Shown piece after piece: positions 1 to 5,782 of a stretch of DNA of 7,548 nucleotides (position 1 is its first letter; each line of letters begins with the position of its first letter). Where the stretch lies: contig CAKTJA010000062.1 in assembly GCA_934567115.1 (NCBI GenBank), forward strand, positions 1-7,548, read 5' to 3'. A model generated the notes under the pieces. That model searched no databases and was not told where the DNA came from. It saw only the letters and a list, made by a program, of their open reading frames with translations. Origin of the DNA: an uncultured Oscillospiraceae bacterium. GTDB lineage: Bacteria > Bacillota > Clostridia > Oscillospirales > Oscillospiraceae. Position numbers and translations under genes: made by a program.

Positions 1-1295
1 GTGCCGTACAGCCCCTGAAGCAGACCCTTGTGGAACAGTCCGCCGGAGAAGCCGCGGATGTAGCCCACGCCGAGCACCGTTCCCGGCACAGCCATCGCCA
101 GCATGGACACCGCCTCGATAAAGCCCTTGGACCGGAATTTGCGCTTGACGACGAGGTAGGAGATGATCATGCTCAAAAGCGCGGTGATGGGGGCCGCGAT
201 CAGGCTGAGGCGGAACGAGTCCCAGAACGCCTGAAAGCCGTGATAGCGCGTGAAGATCAGCTTGAACCACTTCCCCGTGAGCGGGAAGAACTTATAGCCC
301 CAGGTCGGGAAGAACGCGCCGATCGGCACGCAGAGATACATGAGGATCACGAAGGCGGCGGCCAGACCGCACAGAATGGTCAGCGGCATTTTTACGCTTC
401 GGTCCTCAATAAGCATCCGCCCGCGCGAGGCCTTTCCGGTCAGCGTTGCGGCGGTCTTGCGCTCGAGGTAATATTTCTGCACGGCGAACATCGCAAGCGT
501 GATGCACAGCAGCACCACCGCCATCGCGGCCGCGCCCGGCTTATCATAGGAGCCGGTGATCTGAAGGTAAATGGTGGTGGCCAGCGTATCGTAGGAGCCG
601 CCGATCAGCATCGGGTTGGCAAAGTCCGCGATGGACTCGATGAACGTCACGAGAAACGCGTTGCCAAGTCCCGGCAGCAGCAGCGGCAGCGTCACGCTGG
701 TGAAGACCCGCCAGCGGCTTGCGCCCATGTCGCGTGCGGCCTCCTCCAGCGAAGGGTCGATGTTTTTCAAAAGTCCCTTGAGCATCATGTAGCAGACCGG
801 GAAGAAGGTCAGCGTCTGCACGACGGCGATGCCCCAGAAGCCGTACACGCTGTTATCGTAGATGCCGAGCAGAAAGCGGGTGATGATGCCCGACTTGCCG
901 AAAAGCATGATCATGGACAGCGAGAGCACGAACGGCGGCGAGACCACCGGCAGCATGGAGACGACCTTGAAAAGTCCGCCGACAAAGCGGCCCATGCGGA
1001 CATAGACCTCGACATAGGCGAACAGGAGGCCGAGCAGCGCGGAGAGAATGCCGACGAGGAAGCCGACCTTGAGCGTGTTGGTGATGGCGGTGGTAAAGGT
1101 GGGCATGGCGAAGATGCGCTTGAAGATGCCGAAGCCGAAGCTGCCGTCGCCAACGAAGCTGTCCACCAGCAAAATCGCCAGCGGATAGAGAATGAACAGC
1201 GTCAGAAACGTAATGAGTACGACGATGGTGCCGACCATGACGGGATCGGCCATCAGCTTTTTCCGGTCCAGCGCCGCACTTTGAGAGCGTGCCAT
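1..1295 (-). CDS. ABC transporter permease, FbpB-like two-domain type (partial, C-terminus beyond the window)
   Basis: This is the membrane channel subunit of a binding-protein-dependent importer of the ferric iron / 2-aminoethylphosphonate permease family, which fuses two permease domains in one chain. Translating the minus strand from the ATG at 1295 gives 431 complete codons, open to position 1; family members usually run to roughly 500-560 residues, so about 100 residues are missing. Hydrophobic segments lie near residues 20-45, 75-95, 115-135, 150-172, 208-230, 255-272 and 303-325. The first cytoplasmic EAA loop is clear (EEAARDMG at 184-191, then VTLP at 201-204); it contacts the ATPase. 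The second domain begins near residue 300 and its EAA loop would lie beyond the edge. The start is preceded by AAAGGAGC six bases upstream. It follows the binding protein gene on the same strand with a 106-nt gap that holds a strong hairpin. An ATPase gene to the left is expected but not visible. Confidence 0.9.
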   Translation of the reverse strand, partial: MARSQSAALDRKKLMADPVMVGTIVVLITFLTLFILYPLAILLVDSFVGDGSFGFGIFKRIFAMPTFTTAITNTLKVGFLVGILSALLGLLFAYVEVYVRMGRFVGGLFKVVSMLPVVSPPFVLSLSMIMLFGKSGIITRFLLGIYDNSVYGFWGIAVVQTLTFFPVCYMMLKGLLKNIDPSLEEAARDMGASRWRVFTSVTLPLLLPGLGNAFLVTFIESIADFANPMLIGGSYDTLATTIYLQITGSYDKPGAAAMAVVLLCITLAMFAVQKYYLERKTAATLTGKASRGRMLIEDRSVKMPLTILCGLAAAFVILMYLCVPIGAFFPTWGYKFFPLTGKWFKLIFTRYHGFQAFWDSFRLSLIAAPITALLSMIISYLVVKRKFRSKGFIEAVSMLAMAVPGTVLGVGYIRGFSGGLFHKGLLQGLYG

Positions 1296-1332
1296 AAAAA
1301 GCTCCTTTCTCGGTGATCCGGAGGAAAATGCA

Positions 1333-1364
1333 GACGGGGCGGCGGCCTTGGCCGCCGCCCCGTC
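1333..1364 (-). terminator. GC-rich perfect hairpin between binding protein and permease genes
   Basis: A 15-base arm at 1333-1347 (GACGGGGCGGCGGCC) is the exact reverse complement of 1350-1364, with only two bases between, so the real loop is probably the central six bases. It lies 37 nt after the binding protein stop and 37 nt before the permease start. On the minus strand it is followed by TGCATTTTCC rather than a clean T tract, so it is more likely a partial terminator or a 3'-end stabiliser that lets the binding protein be made in excess of the permease. That role is inferred from other binding-protein transporter operons. Confidence 0.7.
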
Positions 1365-1401
1365 GGAACCGGTTGGGTCGTTTAATTGTACGCGCGGGGG
1401 A

Positions 1402-2532
1402 TCACTGCACCTGGAAGCGGCTCTCGTCGCCGGTGTTCGCGCCGGAAGCGGCCAGCGCGGTCATGACCTCTTCCACATAGGTCTTGATGTTCGCGGTGGC
1501 GTCGTCAAAGTCATAGTCCATGACGTTGTCCGGATCGAGACCGAACTGGGCGGCGGCCTCGGGCTGCGTGGCGTTGTCAATGACGAGGAACTGATAGGAG
1601 CCGTTCTGCGCCGCGAGGTTCACGCACTCGGGAGAGAGGGCGTACTCGATCCACAGCTTTGCGGCGTTGGGGTGCTTGGCGCCCTTGAAGATGGCGGTCG
1701 CGCCGATCTCGCAGGAGGTGCCGGAGGACGGGATGATCAGCTGAATGTTGTCATAGCCGTTGTCGAGGATCTGGGTGATCCCGTCATGCAGGAAGCCGAT
1801 GCCGATCACGCACTCGCCGGTGCCGACGTTCTTGCTCGGGCCGGAGCCGGACTTGGTGTAGACCTCGATATTCTTGTCAAGATCGACCAGATACTGGATG
1901 CCCTCGTCGTGACCGTACTTCTGGATCATGGTGTTGATGACCAGCTTGGCGGTGCCGGCGGTGTTGTAGTTGGACAGCCAGATCAGGTCCTTATACTCGC
2001 TCTTGAGCAGGTCGGGCCAGTCCTGAGGAGCCTCAAGCCCCATGCGCTCCAGCTCGTCGGTGTTGACCATGAAGCCGAGGATGCCGGTGTAGATGCCGTA
2101 CCAGTAGCCGTCGGCGTTCTTGTACTGGGGCTTCGTGATGTGGGAGGCGTTCTCGGCCTGATAGGCCTCAAGCAGACCCTCCGCCGCGCAGACGTTGTAG
2201 GGGTCGGTCGTGCCGCCGAACCAGACGTCAGCCGAGGGGTTGCCGTTTTCCTCTTCGATCTTGGCCTGCACCTCGCCGGTGGACAGACGCTGATACTCGA
2301 CCTCGATGCCGTACAGCCGCTCAAAATTCTCACAGGCCGCGGCAAGGTACTCCTCCTCGCAGGAGCCGTAGACGACGAGCTTGCCCTCGGCCTTCGCGGC
2401 GGCGACGAGCTCGCTCTCCTCGGTGCCCGGCTGCTCGTCGGTGGGCGCGGGGGGAACGTTCTCCTTGCCGCCGCAGGCGGCGAGACCGAGCGCCATCACA
2501 AGAGCCAGAGACAAAGCGATCAGTTTTTTCAT
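1402..2532 (-). CDS. ABC transporter substrate-binding lipoprotein, FbpA/AfuA-like (extracellular solute-binding family)
   Basis: This is the solute receptor of the importer whose permease follows downstream. The 376-residue protein starts MKKLIALSLALVMALGLAAC, a lipoprotein signal with lipobox LAAC and lipidated Cys20, then a Pro/Glu/Thr linker to about residue 40. The mature fold begins at KLVVYGS (51-57). STGEVQAKI (85-93), NPSADVWFGGT (98-108) and GYWYGIYTG (142-150) are typical of the ferric / 2-aminoethylphosphonate / sugar-phosphate binding protein group, as is the late GAKHPNAAKLWIEYALS (284-300). No adjacent Tyr-Tyr pair is present, although classical ferric-binding proteins use one to hold iron, so the substrate is left open: iron in another geometry, a phosphonate or an organophosphate are all possible. 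A start 15 bases earlier is in frame, but the one chosen sits just after GGAGGAGA and gives the correct signal peptide. It is first in its operon. Confidence 0.93.
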   Translation of the reverse strand: MKKLIALSLALVMALGLAACGGKENVPPAPTDEQPGTEESELVAAAKAEGKLVVYGSCEEEYLAAACENFERLYGIEVEYQRLSTGEVQAKIEEENGNPSADVWFGGTTDPYNVCAAEGLLEAYQAENASHITKPQYKNADGYWYGIYTGILGFMVNTDELERMGLEAPQDWPDLLKSEYKDLIWLSNYNTAGTAKLVINTMIQKYGHDEGIQYLVDLDKNIEVYTKSGSGPSKNVGTGECVIGIGFLHDGITQILDNGYDNIQLIIPSSGTSCEIGATAIFKGAKHPNAAKLWIEYALSPECVNLAAQNGSYQFLVIDNATQPEAAAQFGLDPDNVMDYDFDDATANIKTYVEEVMTALAASGANTGDESRFQVQ

Positions 2533-2537
2533 GCAAA

Positions 2538-2545
2538 TCTCCTCC
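2538..2545 (-). promoter_or_regulatory. ribosome binding site deciding the binding protein start
   Basis: The minus strand reads GGAGGAGA here, five bases before the ATG at 2532. The alternative in-frame ATG at 2547 would place this site inside the coding region, so the downstream start is preferred. Confidence 0.85.
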
Positions 2546-2598
2546 AATTCAAATTACCCACGGCGGCGGAAAACGCTCCGCCCCGTCGGGCTGGAAAA

Positions 2599-2627
2599 AT
2601 ATTACCGCTTGCCTGAATAAATAGCAA
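2599..2627 (-). promoter_or_regulatory. possible promoter of the binding protein-permease operon
   Basis: On the minus strand TTGCTA (2622-2627) is followed after 17 bases by TAATAT (2599-2604). Both hexamers match the sigma-A consensus at four of six positions. Transcription would start near 2592 and give a leader of about 60 nt, which holds a small hairpin (GGCGGA 2565-2570 with TCCGCC 2577-2582). This is the best candidate in an AT-rich stretch where other weak matches exist, so the call is tentative. Confidence 0.35.
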
Positions 2628-2642
2628 GAAAGTTTGACCAAC

Positions 2643-2669
2643 TTATCAGTTTTACAGGCATTTTATCAG
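2643..2669. repeat. short direct repeat TTATCAG x2, possible operator
   Basis: TTATCAG occurs at 2643-2649 and again at 2663-2669, a 20-base period that puts both copies on nearly the same face of the helix. The pair lies about 50-77 bases upstream of the proposed start point of the minus-strand transporter operon, a usual place for an activator site. The repeats are short and could be chance. Confidence 0.3.
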
Positions 2670-2786
2670 AATTGTCCTATGCTTTTTTGCGCTGTGAACG
2701 GCGGCTTGCGCGGCGGACAGATCGCTTGGGCGCGTGTCGAAGCGCGGGCCTTTGCCGCCGCTCCGCTCCGGTTCGGCATTTTCCCC
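2670..2786. other. intergenic DNA without a supported gene
   Basis: This lies within the 396-bp gap between the divergent binding protein and MgtC genes. Open frames cross it in two plus-strand phases, but their translations are Arg/Ala-rich, match no family I know, and overlap the MgtC promoter and leader. I see no gene here. The rest of the gap holds the two promoters, the TTATCAG repeats and the MgtC leader. Confidence 0.6.
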
Positions 2787-2815
2787 TTGATTTCTCCGGT
2801 CCCGTATGCTATAAA
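2787..2815 (+). promoter_or_regulatory. sigma-A-type promoter with extended -10 for the MgtC gene
   Basis: TTGATT (2787-2792) and TATAAA (2810-2815) are exactly 17 bases apart, and TG at 2807-2808 forms an extended -10 (TGCTATAAA). Transcription should start near 2822, leaving a leader of about 107 nt before the ATG at 2929. Confidence 0.7.
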
Positions 2816-2821
2816 CGAGGT

Positions 2822-2928
2822 AAAATCAGAGAACCGACCTTGCGTTGTCCGGGTCCGCGCGTCTGCGGAGCGGGGGCGGCGCTTACGGAAGGCGGCTCTC
2901 CGGCTTTTTTGATCGGGTGAGAATAATT
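2822..2928 (+). promoter_or_regulatory. structured 5' leader of the MgtC gene, possible attenuator
   Basis: The leader can form TCCGC (2854-2858) with GCGGA (2865-2869) around a six-base loop. The GGAG at 2867-2870 could instead reach CTCTCC near 2896-2901, so the two structures exclude each other. A weak hairpin CGGA (2886-2889) with TCCG (2899-2902) is followed closely by six Ts (2905-2910), resembling an intrinsic terminator just before the start codon. I do not recognise the M-box or another known riboswitch. Regulation of MgtC and Mg2+ transporter genes through their leaders is known in other bacteria; here it is only a suggestion. Confidence 0.35.
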
Positions 2929-3621
2929 ATGGATACCGTTTTTGAACAGCTCTCAACGCTTTCTCTGCTTGCCATCACCGTCCGGCTGCTGCTGACGACC
3001 GTTTTCGCGGGCACGCTGGGCTATGAGCGCGAGCGTCACCGGCAGGCGGCCGGCTTTCGGACCTACATCATCGTAGCCGACGCGTCCGCGCTGGTGATGC
3101 TGACGAATCTTTATATCGGCGAGTCGCTGGGCTACACGGATCTGGTGCGCATGCCCGCGTCCGTGATCACGGGGCTCGGCTTTCTCGGCGCGGGTACGAT
3201 CCTTGTCACGAAGAGCCATGAGATCAAGGGGTTGACGACCGCCGCCGGGCTGTGGGCCGTGTCCATCATCGGCATCGCCATCGGCGCGGGCTTTTACACC
3301 GGCGGGACGGTGTGCTACGCGTTTATCCTTATCACGATGAATGTGCTGCGCCTTGTCGACGTGCACATTAAAAAGGAGCAGCCGTCCTTCGCCGTGTACT
3401 TTGAGCTGCGCGCAAGACCGGTCGTCGGGCGAATGATTCGCAGCGTCCGCGAGAGCGGGTGCGGCCTGTCCGAGCTGGCGGTATACAGCGATCCGGAGGG
3501 GAGCGAGGACGGCTCCGTCTGCGGCACGTTCACCCTGATGCCGGGCGGGGCCGTGTCTCCGGAAACGGTGGTCGCCGCGCTGGGGGAGATCGACGGCGTG
3601 CTTTACGCCGCGCTGACCTGA
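2929..3621 (+). CDS. mgtC: MgtC/SapB family membrane protein
   Basis: This is an integral membrane protein of the MgtC/SapB family, whose members help cells cope with low Mg2+ and, in pathogens, survive in macrophages, in some species by restraining the F-type ATP synthase. The 230-residue protein has about five membrane segments near residues 12-31, 44-63, 75-95, 104-122 and 126-143. Family motifs are easy to see: GYERERHRQAAGFRTYII (31-48), TGLGFLGAGTIL (81-92) and GLTTAAGLWAVSIIGIAIGA (101-120). Residues 150-230 form a soluble tail with an ACT-like pattern, often seen in bacterial homologues. The ATG at 2929 is chosen because it gives the family N-terminus; its ribosome binding site GGGTGAG (2915-2921) is weak. 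An earlier in-frame ATG at 2845 would add an Arg/Gly-rich stretch that overlaps the leader. The gene stands alone, with its own promoter and a strong terminator. The precise ion or partner is not shown by sequence. Confidence 0.93.
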   Translation: MDTVFEQLSTLSLLAITVRLLLTTVFAGTLGYERERHRQAAGFRTYIIVADASALVMLTNLYIGESLGYTDLVRMPASVITGLGFLGAGTILVTKSHEIKGLTTAAGLWAVSIIGIAIGAGFYTGGTVCYAFILITMNVLRLVDVHIKKEQPSFAVYFELRARPVVGRMIRSVRESGCGLSELAVYSDPEGSEDGSVCGTFTLMPGGAVSPETVVAALGEIDGVLYAALT

Positions 3622-3657
3622 GCCTGTGCGGGGGAGCATTGAAGTACAATAAAAGGG

Positions 3658-3704
3658 AGCCGCGTGGAATTTTCACAACGGAAAATTCCACGCGGCTTTT
3701 TGCG
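3658..3704. terminator. strong intrinsic terminator, probably bidirectional
   Basis: Arms at 3659-3674 and 3681-3696 (GCCGCGTGGAATTTTC and its exact complement) form a 16-bp perfect stem with a six-base loop, extendable by an A-T pair, followed by five Ts on the plus strand. On the minus strand the stem is followed by CCCTTTTATT. It lies between the convergent MgtC and threonine aldolase genes and should end both transcripts. Confidence 0.93.
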
Positions 3705-3721
3705 TTTCCGCCGAAGCGGCC

Positions 3722-4747
3722 TTAAAGCAGGGCGATCAGCGCGTCCACATCCTCCGGACGGGTCGCCCAAGAGGTGCAGATGCGCATGACGGTGTGCGTG
3801 TCGTCGAAACGCTCCATAAAGCCGAGGGCGACGTGCCGCTCCAGCTCGCGGAGCTTGTCGTTCTCAAGGACGAGGAAGATCTGGTTCGTCGGGTTTTCGC
3901 AGAAGAAGCGATAGCCCTTTTCCCGCAGCGCGGAGCGGATGCGGTCTGCGGCCTCGTCGGCGGCGCGGGCGGCGGTGAGGTAAAGCCCGTCGGTGAAGAG
4001 CGCGTCGAACTGCGCGCCCAGCAGCCGTCCCTTGGCGAGCAGCGCGCCGTGCTGCTTGACGATGGTCAGGAAATGGGCGGGCATCCCGCCATGCGGAAAT
4101 ACGACGGCCTCGCCGCACAGCGCGCCGACCTTGGTCCCGCCGATGTAAAAAACGTCGGTCAGCGCGGCGACGTCGGCCAGCGTAACGTCGGTCCCGGCGG
4201 CGGCAAGCCCGTAGCCGAGCCGCGCGCCGTCGAGGAACAGCGGGATGCGGTACTCCGCGCAGACGTCGTGCAGGGCGGTCAGCTCGTCCTTCGTATAGAG
4301 CGTGCCGTACTCGGTCGGGTGCGAAATGTACACCGCGCCGGGGAATACCATGTGCTCATAGTTTGCGTCGGCGTAAAAGGTGCGCAGGAAGGCGCGCACC
4401 GTCTCCGCCGAAAGCTTGCCCGCTGTGTGCTCGAGCGCGAGCACCTTGTGTCCGCCGTGCTCGATCGCGCCGGCCTCGTGAACGTTTACATGTCCGCTCC
4501 CTGCGGAGATCACGCCCTCATAGGGCTTGAGCAGCGCGTCGAGCACCACCTGATTGGTCTGCGTCCCGCCGACGAGAAAGAAGATCTCCGCCCCGTCGCA
4601 GCCGATGGCGGCGCGGATCTTCTCCTTCGCGCTTTCGCACAGGGCGTCCGCGCCATAGCCGGCAAGCGTTTGGAAATTCGTCTCCGTCAGACGCTCGAGA
4701 AGCTTTGGATGCGCGCCCTCGGAATAGTCGTTGACAAAGGAAAGCAT
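3722..4747 (-). CDS. ltaE: low-specificity L-threonine aldolase (PLP-dependent beta-eliminating lyase family)
   Basis: This enzyme cleaves L-threonine or L-allo-threonine to glycine and acetaldehyde in the cytoplasm, using pyridoxal phosphate. The 341-residue length is normal for the family. GGTQTN (60-65) is the cofactor phosphate loop, His90-Glu91 sits where the ring-stacking histidine is found, FLDGARLGYG (171-180) carries Asp173 that pairs with the pyridine nitrogen plus Arg176, and Lys206 in YIGGTKVGAL (201-210) should hold the cofactor. The N-terminal FVNDYSEGAHP is also characteristic. The ATG at 4747 is preceded by AAGGAG seven bases upstream. It is the second gene of an operon; the upstream stop is only 13 bases away, so translation may be coupled. 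The family also contains enzymes acting on other beta-hydroxy amino acids, so exact specificity and stereo-preference are not settled by sequence. The symbol is given by family function. Confidence 0.93.
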   Translation of the reverse strand: MLSFVNDYSEGAHPKLLERLTETNFQTLAGYGADALCESAKEKIRAAIGCDGAEIFFLVGGTQTNQVVLDALLKPYEGVISAGSGHVNVHEAGAIEHGGHKVLALEHTAGKLSAETVRAFLRTFYADANYEHMVFPGAVYISHPTEYGTLYTKDELTALHDVCAEYRIPLFLDGARLGYGLAAAGTDVTLADVAALTDVFYIGGTKVGALCGEAVVFPHGGMPAHFLTIVKQHGALLAKGRLLGAQFDALFTDGLYLTAARAADEAADRIRSALREKGYRFFCENPTNQIFLVLENDKLRELERHVALGFMERFDDTHTVMRICTSWATRPEDVDALIALL

Positions 4748-4760
4748 GCTCCCGCTCCTT

Positions 4761-5129
4761 TCACCGCGCCGCGCCGGCGGTCTTTTCGCTCTCCCGCGTC
4801 CGTCTCAGCTCCGCGCGCAGCGCTTCGTTCTGCTCAGACAGAAGGTCGAGCTTTTCGTTGACCGTTTTAAGCTGCCTTTTCAGTTCGCCGGAGACGGCGC
4901 TCTGATAAAACTTATAGCGCCCCGCCAGATGGACGGCGGCAAGGACCGCAGCCACGCCGCCGGCGGCAAGGCAGATTTTTTTCAGCCCCGCGCCCTGTGC
5001 CTTCCGTGCGATGCGGCTCTCCTCCGTCCGCACGGCGCACGAAAGGTCCGGCGCGCTCTGCGGCAAAACGGACAGTTCGACCACCTGACGCGGCAGAGCG
5101 GCGAGCCGCCCGAGCTTTTCCAGCTTCAT
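4761..5129 (-). CDS. small membrane protein with one transmembrane helix and a coiled coil, unknown function
   Basis: I do not recognise this 122-residue protein. Its layout is a polar N-terminal part (1-48), a short hydrophobic helix at about 52-69 (ICLAAGGVAAVLAAVHLAG) framed by Lys50-Lys51 and Arg71/Lys73, then a charged heptad-like helix from about 81 to 115 (for example KTVNEKLDLLSEQNEALRAE at 88-107) that should form a coiled coil. Basic residues flank the helix on both sides, so topology is unclear. It may multimerise at the membrane and recruit a partner. The start is well supported by AAGGAGG seven bases upstream. The stop overlaps the beginning of the aldolase ribosome binding region, so the two genes form an operon. 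Codon use and GC content look like those of its neighbours, and the long open frame on the opposite strand has no recognisable content. Confidence 0.75.
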   Translation of the reverse strand: MKLEKLGRLAALPRQVVELSVLPQSAPDLSCAVRTEESRIARKAQGAGLKKICLAAGGVAAVLAAVHLAGRYKFYQSAVSGELKRQLKTVNEKLDLLSEQNEALRAELRRTRESEKTAGAAR

Positions 5130-5136
5130 AAGAATT

Positions 5137-5143
5137 CCTCCTT
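5137..5143 (-). promoter_or_regulatory. strong ribosome binding site of the small membrane protein gene
   Basis: The minus strand carries a perfect AAGGAGG, seven bases before the ATG at 5129. It is the main evidence that this short gene is translated. Confidence 0.88.
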
Positions 5144-5153
5144 GTGCGTTTTT

Positions 5154-5184
5154 CTCTGTATCGGACTGAACTGTGTCCGCAGAG
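5154..5184 (-). promoter_or_regulatory. dyad at the 5' end of the small protein-aldolase mRNA
   Basis: Two nested arms pair exactly: CTCTG (5154-5158) with CAGAG (5180-5184), and CGGAC (5162-5166) with GTCCG (5175-5179), with three unpaired bases on one side and an eight-base loop. With the proposed promoter the transcript would begin at or just inside this dyad. It could be an mRNA 5' stem-loop or an operator over the start point. Confidence 0.5.
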
Positions 5185-5186
5185 AA

Positions 5187-5215
5187 ATTTTATACCGAAC
5201 GGCGGAAGAACGCAA
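5187..5215 (-). promoter_or_regulatory. probable promoter of the small protein-aldolase operon
   Basis: On the minus strand the -10 region reads GGTATAAAAT. TAAAAT (5187-5192) is 17 bases from TTGCGT (5210-5215); TATAAA (5189-5194) overlaps it with a 15-base spacer. The -35 is weak. Transcription would start near 5180-5182, about 50 nt before the start codon. Confidence 0.5.
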
Positions 5216-5257
5216 TACGAAAAGAGGAGAAACGTGCGGTCATTTGCAAACAAACGC

Positions 5258-5286
5258 TTGACACGCCCGCCCCGCCATGCTATATT
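5258..5286 (+). promoter_or_regulatory. near-consensus sigma-A promoter of the MarR-TSUP operon
   Basis: TTGACA (5258-5263) matches the -35 consensus fully and TATATT (5281-5286) lies 17 bases downstream, preceded by TGC as an extended -10. Transcription should start near 5293, inside the inverted repeat that follows. Such a strong promoter fits a gene held down by a repressor. Confidence 0.88.
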
Positions 5287-5287
5287 T

Positions 5288-5320
5288 TACTTCAATTTTG
5301 GACAATATAAATTTGAAGTA
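5288..5320. promoter_or_regulatory. inverted repeat, probable MarR operator
   Basis: TACTTCAA (5288-5295) and TTGAAGTA (5313-5320) are exact inverted copies. After one mismatch three more bases pair (TTT 5297-5299 with AAA 5309-5311), giving an interrupted 12-bp palindrome around a nine-base centre. It covers the predicted start point, directly after the -10 box. A repressor bound here would block the promoter, so autoregulation by the downstream MarR protein is the natural reading. Confidence 0.65.
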
Positions 5321-5341
5321 TAGAGCGGAGGGGGGACTGCT

Positions 5342-5782
5342 ATGAACATAAGCGTAGAGTTTGCCGCGAAGCTCGCGCAGGCGTACGGCGCGGCCTGCAA
5401 GCCTCTTTGCAGAGAGCTGAAGCTGCCGCAGACCGCGTTCGACATTCTGATGTTTCTTGCCAACAATCCCGCCTGCGAGACCGCCGGCGACATTGTGGAG
5501 GTCCGGGGAACGAAGGCGAACCTTGTTTCGGTGAATGTGGACCGGCTCGTTCGGGACGGGTACCTTCGGCGGGAGACGATGGAGCGCGACAGGAGGAAAA
5601 CGCGCCTTCTCTGCACCGAGCGGGCGCAGCCCGTCATCGAGCGCGGGCGGGTGCTTCAAACGGCGTTTGTCGAGCGGCTTTTCGAGAATATCGACGCGGG
5701 GATGAAGGCCGCTTTTTTCAGGACCATAGAGCTTATGAACGCAAACCTGAGCGCCATGCCGGGAAACGGAGGGATCGGATGA
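5342..5782 (+). CDS. MarR family transcriptional regulator
   Basis: This is a 146-residue winged-helix DNA-binding protein, the usual MarR length; such proteins work as dimers and release DNA on binding a ligand or on oxidation. An N-terminal helix (about 5-27) is followed by the helix-turn-helix: FDILMFLANNP (33-43), ETAGDIVEVRG (46-56), and the recognition helix KANLVSVNVDRLVRDGYLRR (58-77). The wing is RDRRKTRLLCTERA (82-95), with the DR-RKTRLL signature of the family, and helices from about 97 to 138 make the dimer region. Cys18, Cys23, Cys45 and Cys91 are present but no known redox motif is clear. The start is supported by GGAGGGGGG (5327-5335). It overlaps the transporter gene by four bases (ATGA) and sits behind a strong promoter with a palindrome, so it likely represses its own operon. 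Its inducer is unknown. Confidence 0.9.
   Translation: MNISVEFAAKLAQAYGAACKPLCRELKLPQTAFDILMFLANNPACETAGDIVEVRGTKANLVSVNVDRLVRDGYLRRETMERDRRKTRLLCTERAQPVIERGRVLQTAFVERLFENIDAGMKAAFFRTIELMNANLSAMPGNGGIG

Noticed and set aside
30..1316. Plus-strand open frame of 428 codons
   Set aside because: It is antisense to the permease gene and its translation is rich in His, Arg, Glu and Gln with no fold-like pattern. High GC content keeps stop codons rare in shadow frames.
1348..2616. Plus-strand open frame of 422 codons
   Set aside because: It lies opposite the binding protein gene, whose signal peptide and family motifs are unmistakable. The Val/Gly/Leu-rich translation is a shadow.
2634..2920. Two overlapping plus-strand frames of 92 and 82 codons before the MgtC gene
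   Set aside because: They cross the predicted promoter and leader, have no good ribosome binding site and show no protein-like composition.
2822..2928. M-box (ykoK) Mg2+ riboswitch in the MgtC leader
   Set aside because: The conserved sequence blocks of that riboswitch are not visible and the leader is short for it, so only a generic attenuator is proposed.
3794..4861. Plus-strand open frame of 355 codons
   Set aside because: It is antisense to the threonine aldolase, which has all its catalytic residues, and it also runs into the next gene.
4731..5261. Plus-strand open frame of 176 codons opposite the small membrane protein
   Set aside because: It lacks a convincing ribosome binding site and recognisable motifs, while the minus-strand frame has AAGGAGG, a membrane helix and a coiled coil.
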